A DNA stretch of 10,103 bases from assembly GCA_024696725.1 (NCBI GenBank), contig JAILGO010000109.1, forward strand, positions 1 through 10,103. The letters are read 5' to 3'. Source of the stretch: Eubacterium sp. (lineage in GTDB: Bacteria > Bacillota > Clostridia > Oscillospirales > Acutalibacteraceae). Of this stretch, positions 6,001 through 10,103 are shown one piece after another (position 1 is the stretch's first letter; each line of letters opens with the position of its first letter). The translations under genes and the position numbers were made by a program. The notes below the pieces were generated by a model. The model was not told where the DNA came from and made no database searches. It saw nothing but the letters and a program-made list of their open reading frames with translations.

Positions 6001-7026
6001 ATGAAAAGGGTTACGGCATTGATAATTGTCCTTGTTTTGACTGTTTCGCTTTTTGGTGCGTGCAGTAAAGTGAAGAACGAAAGCGGCGCATCTGATAGTA
6101 AAATAAAGGTTGTTACCACAATCTTTCCCATTTATGATTGGGTAAGAAACATTGATAAAGATAATAATTGTGACATAAGCTTTTTAATGAACAGCGGCGC
6201 TGACCTTCACAGCTACCAGCCGACTGCTGACGATATGGTTAAAATATACGATTGCGACATGTTTATATACGTAGGTGGCGAAAGCGATAAATGGGTAGAC
6301 GACGCGCTCGGTAACGCTTCAAATAAAGATATGGTTGTTATTAATCTTCTTGACGTTCTTAGCGACAGAATCAAAGAAGAAGAGATAAAAGAGGGTATGC
6401 AGTCGGAGGAGGAATCGGAATCAGAAGATGAGGAAGAAGAAATAGAATACGATGAGCATATATGGCTTTCACTAAGAAATGCTCAAATATGCGTTACTGA
6501 GATAGCAGGTAAGCTCTCAGCAATTAAAAATATTGAAAACGGCGATTTTATTTCAGCGGCGGAAGAATATAATAAATCACTTGAGTCTTTAGATAATGAG
6601 TATAATTCGCTTATTAAAGAGGTTAAGAATGAGAAAAAGCCCGTTGTTCTTGTTTTCGGTGACCGCTTCCCATTCAGATATATGGTTGAGGATTATTCGA
6701 TTGATTACTATGCCGCATTTGTCGGATGCTCTGCCGAGAGTGAAGCAAGCTTTGAAACTGTTAAATTTCTCGCCAACAAGGTCGACGAGCTCGGGTTAAA
6801 ATATGTTATTGTTCTTGAAGGCGGCGACGGTAAGCTTGCTCAGACAATTATTAATAACACTGAGTCTAAAAGCGCAAAGACAATTACGTTGAACTCAATG
6901 CAGAATATTACACAACAGAACGTAGATAACGGTTCAAGTTATATTGATATAATGTATTCAAATCTTGGAGGGCTTTCGTTAGCTCTTCGGGACATACCAT
7001 ACGGAGGCAATTCAAGTACAGAATGA
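6001..7026 (+). CDS. znuA: Zinc/manganese ABC transporter substrate-binding lipoprotein (ZnuA-like)
   Basis: The protein has 341 residues, with the start at 6001 behind AGGAGG (5990-5995). A lipoprotein signal peptide ends in LFGAC with Cys21 as the lipidation site, so the protein is anchored outside the membrane. It matches cluster A-I metal-binding proteins: ADLHSYQP (H70) and DEHIWLS (H153) give the first two histidine ligands, and SSYIDIMYSNL (D316) gives the C-terminal Asp ligand. Two things are unusual. The third ligand region, normally containing HDAF, reads FGDRFPFRY, with Gly220 where His is expected and Asp221 beside it. Also, the flexible loop before the second histidine, often His-rich in ZnuA, is acidic instead: 17 of residues 126-152 are Glu or Asp. 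The protein captures the metal and passes it to the ZnuB permease. Zinc is the likelier metal, but manganese or another divalent ion is possible. It overlaps the next gene by 4 bases (ATGA). Confidence 0.87.
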   Translation: MKRVTALIIVLVLTVSLFGACSKVKNESGASDSKIKVVTTIFPIYDWVRNIDKDNNCDISFLMNSGADLHSYQPTADDMVKIYDCDMFIYVGGESDKWVDDALGNASNKDMVVINLLDVLSDRIKEEEIKEGMQSEEESESEDEEEEIEYDEHIWLSLRNAQICVTEIAGKLSAIKNIENGDFISAAEEYNKSLESLDNEYNSLIKEVKNEKKPVVLVFGDRFPFRYMVEDYSIDYYAAFVGCSAESEASFETVKFLANKVDELGLKYVIVLEGGDGKLAQTIINNTESKSAKTITLNSMQNITQQNVDNGSSYIDIMYSNLGGLSLALRDIPYGGNSSTE

Positions 7027-7727
7027 TTTTAAAATGTGAAAATCTAACGCTCGGCTACGACGGCAGGTCAATAGTTGAAAATCTTAATTTTGAAATAAAC
7101 AGCGGCGATTATTTATGTATTGTGGGTGAAAACGGTTCAGGAAAGAGTACCCTTATGCGTACTCTTTTAAATCTGCAGAATCCTATTTCGGGCAATATCG
7201 AAACAGGGGACGGTTTACACAGAAATGAAATCGGATATTTGCCGCAGCAGACAGTTGTTCAACGTGATTTTCCCGCTTCTGTGTGGGAAATAGTTCTTTC
7301 GGGTAATTTAAGCTCTACGGGACTTAAGCCGTTCTATTCAAAAGCGGATAAAGAGCGCGCAAAAGAAAATATTGAAAGAATGGGAATCAGCGATTTAACA
7401 AAGCGCTGTTACCGTGAGCTTTCGGGCGGCCAGCAGCAGAGAGTGCTTCTTGCGAGAGCGCTTTGCGCTACGAAGAAGCTACTGCTTCTTGACGAGCCCG
7501 TATCGGGACTTGACCCGAAGGTTACCGCCGATATGTACGCGCTTATAAAATCTCTTAACGAGCAGGGAATTACAATAATTATGATATCCCACGATATTAA
7601 TGCGGCAATAAAATATGCGTCACATATTCTTCATATCGGAAGTGATATTTTTTTCGGCACAAAAGACGAATACATTTCAAGCGAAAAATTCTCGGCTTTT
7701 GTCGACAATACGGGAGGCGATAATTAA
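7023..7727 (+). CDS. znuC: Zinc/manganese ABC transporter ATP-binding protein (ZnuC-like)
   Basis: This is a 234-residue ABC ATPase with all core motifs in place: Walker A GENGSGKST (35-43), Q-loop GYLPQQ (71-76), signature LSGGQQQR (133-140), Walker B LLLLDEP (153-159, catalytic E158) and the H-loop ISHD with H190. Length and motifs fit the metal-type ATPases (ZnuC, AdcC, MntB), which power import through a homodimer at the cytoplasmic face. It starts inside the end of the binding-protein gene (ATGA overlap at 7023-7026) and its stop shares a base with the permease ATG. Tight translational coupling and equal expression are likely. No defect was seen. Confidence 0.93.
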   Translation: MILKCENLTLGYDGRSIVENLNFEINSGDYLCIVGENGSGKSTLMRTLLNLQNPISGNIETGDGLHRNEIGYLPQQTVVQRDFPASVWEIVLSGNLSSTGLKPFYSKADKERAKENIERMGISDLTKRCYRELSGGQQQRVLLARALCATKKLLLLDEPVSGLDPKVTADMYALIKSLNEQGITIIMISHDINAAIKYASHILHIGSDIFFGTKDEYISSEKFSAFVDNTGGDN

Positions 7728-8569
7728 TGAGTGAGTTATTTATGAAGCTTTCCGCATATATTCATTATCCTTTCGTTCAGTATGCGCTTATAGCCGGTGT
7801 TCTTATCGCACTTTGCTCTTCGCTTCTCGGCGTAACGCTTGTACTTAAGCGATTCTCGTTTATCGGCGACGGACTTTCACATGTAGCGTTCGGCGCAATG
7901 GCTGTTGCGACTGTTCTTAAGCTTACTAACGATATGATAATAATACTTCCCGTAACCGTTATTTCGGCTATTCTTCTTCTTGCAGGAGGTAAAAACAGGA
8001 AGATAAAAGGCGACGCCGCAATAGCTATGATAAGCGTAGGTTCTCTTGCTATCGGTTATCTTATAATGAATGTTTTCCCGGGCTCAAGCAATGTGTCGGG
8101 CGACGTGTGTACGACGCTTTTCGGCTCAACCTCAATTCTTACTCTTTCAAAGCTTGACGTGTGGCTTTGCGTAGGACTATCAATAGTTGTTATTGCAATC
8201 TTCGTTATATTCTATAATAAGATTTTTGCAGTTACCTTTGACGAGAGTTTTGCGAAGGCAACGGGCGTTAACTCGGGTGCATACAATTTACTTATAGCGA
8301 TTATAATTGCCGTAATAATTGTACTTGCTATGAATCTTGTAGGCTCGCTTCTGATTTCTGCTCTTGTAATTTTCCCGGCATTGTCGGCTATGAGAGTATT
8401 TAAGAACTTCAAGTCGGTTACTATTTGCTCAGCAGTTTTCTCGGTAATCTGTGCTTTGCTTGGTATACTCGTTTCAATTCTTATGAGTACACCGGTAGGT
8501 TCTACTATTGTTGCTATTGATATTGCCGGCTTTGCACTCTTTTCTTTAATCGGTACGTTTAAAAGGTAG
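7727..8569 (+). CDS. znuB: Zinc/manganese ABC transporter permease (ZnuB-like, ABC-3 family)
   Basis: This 280-residue integral membrane protein has about eight to nine hydrophobic helices. It matches the ABC-3 family: an early LVLKRFSFIGDGLSHVAFGA segment (residues 38-57), a central pair of helices around GYLIMNVFPGSS, and a later LVGSLLISALVIFPALSAM (about residues 204-222) that is strongly conserved in ZnuB/AdcB/MntC proteins. Two copies form the membrane channel for the ZnuC dimer. The ATG at 7727 overlaps the ZnuC stop (TAATG), and GGGAGG at 7712-7717 is at a good distance. A second ATG at 7742 is a weaker alternative. The frame on the opposite strand at 8212-8616 is a shadow of this gene. 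Confidence 0.93.
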   Translation: MSELFMKLSAYIHYPFVQYALIAGVLIALCSSLLGVTLVLKRFSFIGDGLSHVAFGAMAVATVLKLTNDMIIILPVTVISAILLLAGGKNRKIKGDAAIAMISVGSLAIGYLIMNVFPGSSNVSGDVCTTLFGSTSILTLSKLDVWLCVGLSIVVIAIFVIFYNKIFAVTFDESFAKATGVNSGAYNLLIAIIIAVIIVLAMNLVGSLLISALVIFPALSAMRVFKNFKSVTICSAVFSVICALLGILVSILMSTPVGSTIVAIDIAGFALFSLIGTFKR

Positions 8570-8578
8570 GGGATAGAT

Positions 8579-9397
8579 ATGAAAAAAATAATTGCTTTGG
8601 TTTTATGCTTTGGCATTGTAATTACGTTTGCCGCCTGTTCGGCAAATGAAAATAAGGAAAATAATAAATCCGACTCAGTTTCACAGTCGGACGTACAGAA
8701 TAACGGTTCGGATACAGAGTATTCTACTCAGGCTGCCGCGTATAAAAGCAGCGGAAAAAGCTCGGGTAATTCATTTGAATCAGTGCTTGATACTAATGAA
8801 TACTCAATGTATTATAATATTTTTTATAATAAAATGGGCGGAGACTACGAGAATAAGCCTGTATTTAAAAAAGGTACCTTTGCAACGCTTTATGACGAAT
8901 ACAGCCATATTACGCGTTACTATGTCTGGGGATATAATGACAGAACGAAGTGCTGTGACTGGCAGTGGGAGCTAAAGCCTGACGATTCCTCCGACCTCCC
9001 TGCGAACGGTTCTCTTATTGAAGTTACGGGAACGTTTACAAAGAGCGACGATTCACTTGACGGTTACTGGATTATCGAGCCGAAGATAAAGGTTTTAAAG
9101 GAATATACTCCGCCTGAGGTTGATATTGATATGTCGACTATGAGCGCAACGCTCGAGCGCGTTCAATGCTATTATATCGGTAACAAAGCTCCTGAGCTTG
9201 AGGGAAAGACGGTTTGTACTTACGGTAGAGTTAAAACCGCTTCCTCAATTCAGCATCCTTATTATAACGAGGCTTATGAAATTCCCGTTGAAACCGGGGA
9301 TGAAATGCCTGCCATAGGAATGATGGTGCTTGTAACGGGTACTGTTAAAGACGGAAAGATAGTTAACGCAAAGGTAAGCGTTACTGAAGATTATTAA
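8579..9397 (+). CDS. Lipoprotein with OB-fold-like segments, unknown function, last gene of the metal operon
   Basis: The protein has 272 residues and starts at 8579 behind AGGGGA (8568-8573), 9 bases after the permease stop. The signal peptide ends in ITFAAC with Cys20 as the likely lipid anchor. A Ser/Asn-rich, low-complexity linker (about 21-65) leads to the folded part. There, two beta-rich stretches look alike: one ending PANGSLIEVTGTFTK (about 140-154) and one ending PAIGMMVLVTGTVKD (about 243-257). The P..G....VTGT pattern is typical of OB-fold proteins, so two tandem OB-like domains are suggested. A CCDW motif lies in the first. I have a loose memory of similar proteins near zinc transporters in Firmicutes, but I cannot name the family. 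Its position implies a part in extracellular metal capture or delivery. There are no histidine clusters, so direct zinc storage is not evident. The operon ends just after it. Confidence 0.85.
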   Translation: MKKIIALVLCFGIVITFAACSANENKENNKSDSVSQSDVQNNGSDTEYSTQAAAYKSSGKSSGNSFESVLDTNEYSMYYNIFYNKMGGDYENKPVFKKGTFATLYDEYSHITRYYVWGYNDRTKCCDWQWELKPDDSSDLPANGSLIEVTGTFTKSDDSLDGYWIIEPKIKVLKEYTPPEVDIDMSTMSATLERVQCYYIGNKAPELEGKTVCTYGRVKTASSIQHPYYNEAYEIPVETGDEMPAIGMMVLVTGTVKDGKIVNAKVSVTEDY

Positions 9398-9426
9398 AAA
9401 ACAGCCGCTTTTGCGGCTGTTTTTTT
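9396..9426. terminator. Bidirectional rho-independent terminator between the metal operon and dapB
   Basis: AAAAAACAGCCGC (9396-9408) and GCGGCTGTTTTTT (9413-9425) form a 13-bp perfect stem with a TTTT loop. On the plus strand a T run (9420-9426) follows the GC-rich core. On the minus strand the A run at 9396-9401 reads as T, so the same hairpin can end dapB transcription. Both flanking stop codons (9395-9397 plus, 9425-9427 minus) touch the hairpin. Confidence 0.93.
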
Positions 9427-10103
9427 AATCTATAAGCTCTGCCATATCGTACATACCCGATGGCTTTCCGTTCATAAACACTGCGGCGTTTACTGCGCCG
9501 ACTGCGAATATTTCCTTGCTTCTTGCGGAATGCGAGAGAGTGATAACCTCGTCGCGGCCTGCGAAGATTATTTCATGCTCTCCTACGATTGTTCCGCCTC
9601 TTACGGAATGAATACCTATTTCATCCTTCGACCTTTTTTCTCTTTTAGAATGACGGTCATATTCGTATTTCTTCGGTTTATCAAACTCCCCGCTGATTGC
9701 GTCGGCAAGCATTAAAGCCGTGCCTGAGGGAGCGTCAATCTTTTGATTGTGGTGCTGTTCAACGATTTCAATATCAAAATCGTCGCCAAGAATCTGAACT
9801 GCCTTTTTGGCAAGGTTTGCGAGAAGGTTGACGCCGATGCTCATATTATATGTAAAGAATATCGACGTGTCGGCAGATGCTTCCTTAATCTTCTTTTTCT
9901 GACAGTCGTCGAATCCGGTCGTGCCGATTACTAAAGACGTGTTATTATCTTTACAGAAGCCAAGAAGCCCGTCAAGAAGCGAGGGATTAGAAAAGTCGAT
10001 TACTACGTCAGCATTCTCTTTTACGTCGTTTATGCTCTCGTAAACATGGAAGGGAGCTTTACCGTCGTTATACTTGTCAACGCCTGCAACGATTTCACAG
10101 TCG
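9425..10103 (-). CDS. dapB: 4-hydroxy-tetrahydrodipicolinate reductase, N-terminus off the right edge
   Basis: The minus-strand frame is open from the right edge to the stop at 9427-9425. It gives about 225 visible residues of a protein usually near 250, so roughly 25 N-terminal residues, including the glycine-rich NAD(P) loop, are missing. The ATG at 9844 is an internal Met within the conserved NMSIGVNLL motif and is not the start. Other DapB hallmarks read in order are DVVIDFSNP, the GTTGF nucleotide-binding segment, and EQHHNQKIDAPSGTAL, which holds the catalytic His pair and Lys. The late EIIFAGRDEVITLSHSA segment and the C-terminal end GMYDMAELID also fit. It reduces the dihydrodipicolinate precursor with NAD(P)H in the cytoplasm, on the route to diaminopimelate (cell wall) and lysine. 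It is a housekeeping gene, convergent with the metal operon; dapA is often adjacent but would be outside the window. Confidence 0.95.
   Translation of the reverse strand, partial: DCEIVAGVDKYNDGKAPFHVYESINDVKENADVVIDFSNPSLLDGLLGFCKDNNTSLVIGTTGFDDCQKKKIKEASADTSIFFTYNMSIGVNLLANLAKKAVQILGDDFDIEIVEQHHNQKIDAPSGTALMLADAISGEFDKPKKYEYDRHSKREKRSKDEIGIHSVRGGTIVGEHEIIFAGRDEVITLSHSARSKEIFAVGAVNAAVFMNGKPSGMYDMAELID

Noticed and set aside
8212..8616. 134-codon open frame on the minus strand
   Set aside because: It lies antisense to the znuB-like permease, whose frame is clearly coding. The translated product matches no pattern I know, and it has no ribosome binding site of note.
9425..9844. dapB starting at the Met at 9844
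   Set aside because: The minus-strand frame continues to the right edge with DapB motifs (VIDFSNP, GTTGF), and this Met is inside the conserved NMSIGVNLL motif.
9530..9934. Plus-strand frames of 61 and 63 codons opposite dapB
   Set aside because: Both are shadows of the dapB coding strand with no ribosome binding site or recognisable motif.

Overview
The window looks like part of a chromosome from an anaerobic, low-to-mid GC Bacillota, probably a gut or rumen Clostridia (Lachnospiraceae or Oscillospiraceae type). The basis is the gene families, the strong GGAGG-type ribosome binding sites, tightly packed operons with 1-8 bp stop/start overlaps, and the diaminopimelate gene dapB. No rRNA, tRNA, CRISPR array or mobile element was seen.

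Region 1 (1-5909) is the downstream part of one plus-strand operon that enters from the left. Its order is: a 3-hydroxyisobutyrate-dehydrogenase-family reductase (5' truncated), a small cupin-like protein resembling DUF4867, an L-fucose-isomerase-like sugar isomerase, a TauE/SafE-type anion exporter, a ROK-family repressor and a GPH-family sugar:cation symporter, ending at a strong intrinsic terminator. A sugar importer, sugar isomerase, aldehyde reductase and sulfonate-type exporter together fit sulfoglycolysis, the breakdown of the plant sulfosugar sulfoquinovose (SQ). In that model the symporter imports SQ, the isomerase makes 6-deoxy-6-sulfofructose, and an enzyme not in this window (transaldolase, transketolase or aldolase) cleaves it. 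The reductase then turns 3-sulfolactaldehyde into 2,3-dihydroxypropane-1-sulfonate, which the TauE-like protein exports. The reductase supports this: its usual substrate-loop SGG is replaced by lysine-containing residues, which suits an anionic substrate. The assignment is an inference from context and motifs; the decisive cleavage enzyme and any sulfoquinovosidase would lie left of position 1.

Region 2 (5910-9426) is a self-contained zinc (or manganese) uptake operon. It has a near-consensus promoter (TTGACA, 16 bp, TATAAT) whose -10 lies inside a 32-bp near-perfect palindrome, a likely metalloregulator operator. Behind it are znuA-, znuC- and znuB-like genes with ATGA/TAATG overlaps and a second lipoprotein of unknown function with OB-fold-like segments. 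The solute-binding protein has an acidic loop where ZnuA proteins usually have a histidine-rich loop.

Region 3 (9396-10103) has a hairpin that can terminate transcription in both directions. On the minus strand it is followed by dapB (dihydrodipicolinate reductase, lysine/diaminopimelate synthesis), whose N-terminus runs off the right edge. There is no gene-free stretch longer than 300 bases; the largest gap (5873-6000) holds the terminator and the znu promoter/operator.
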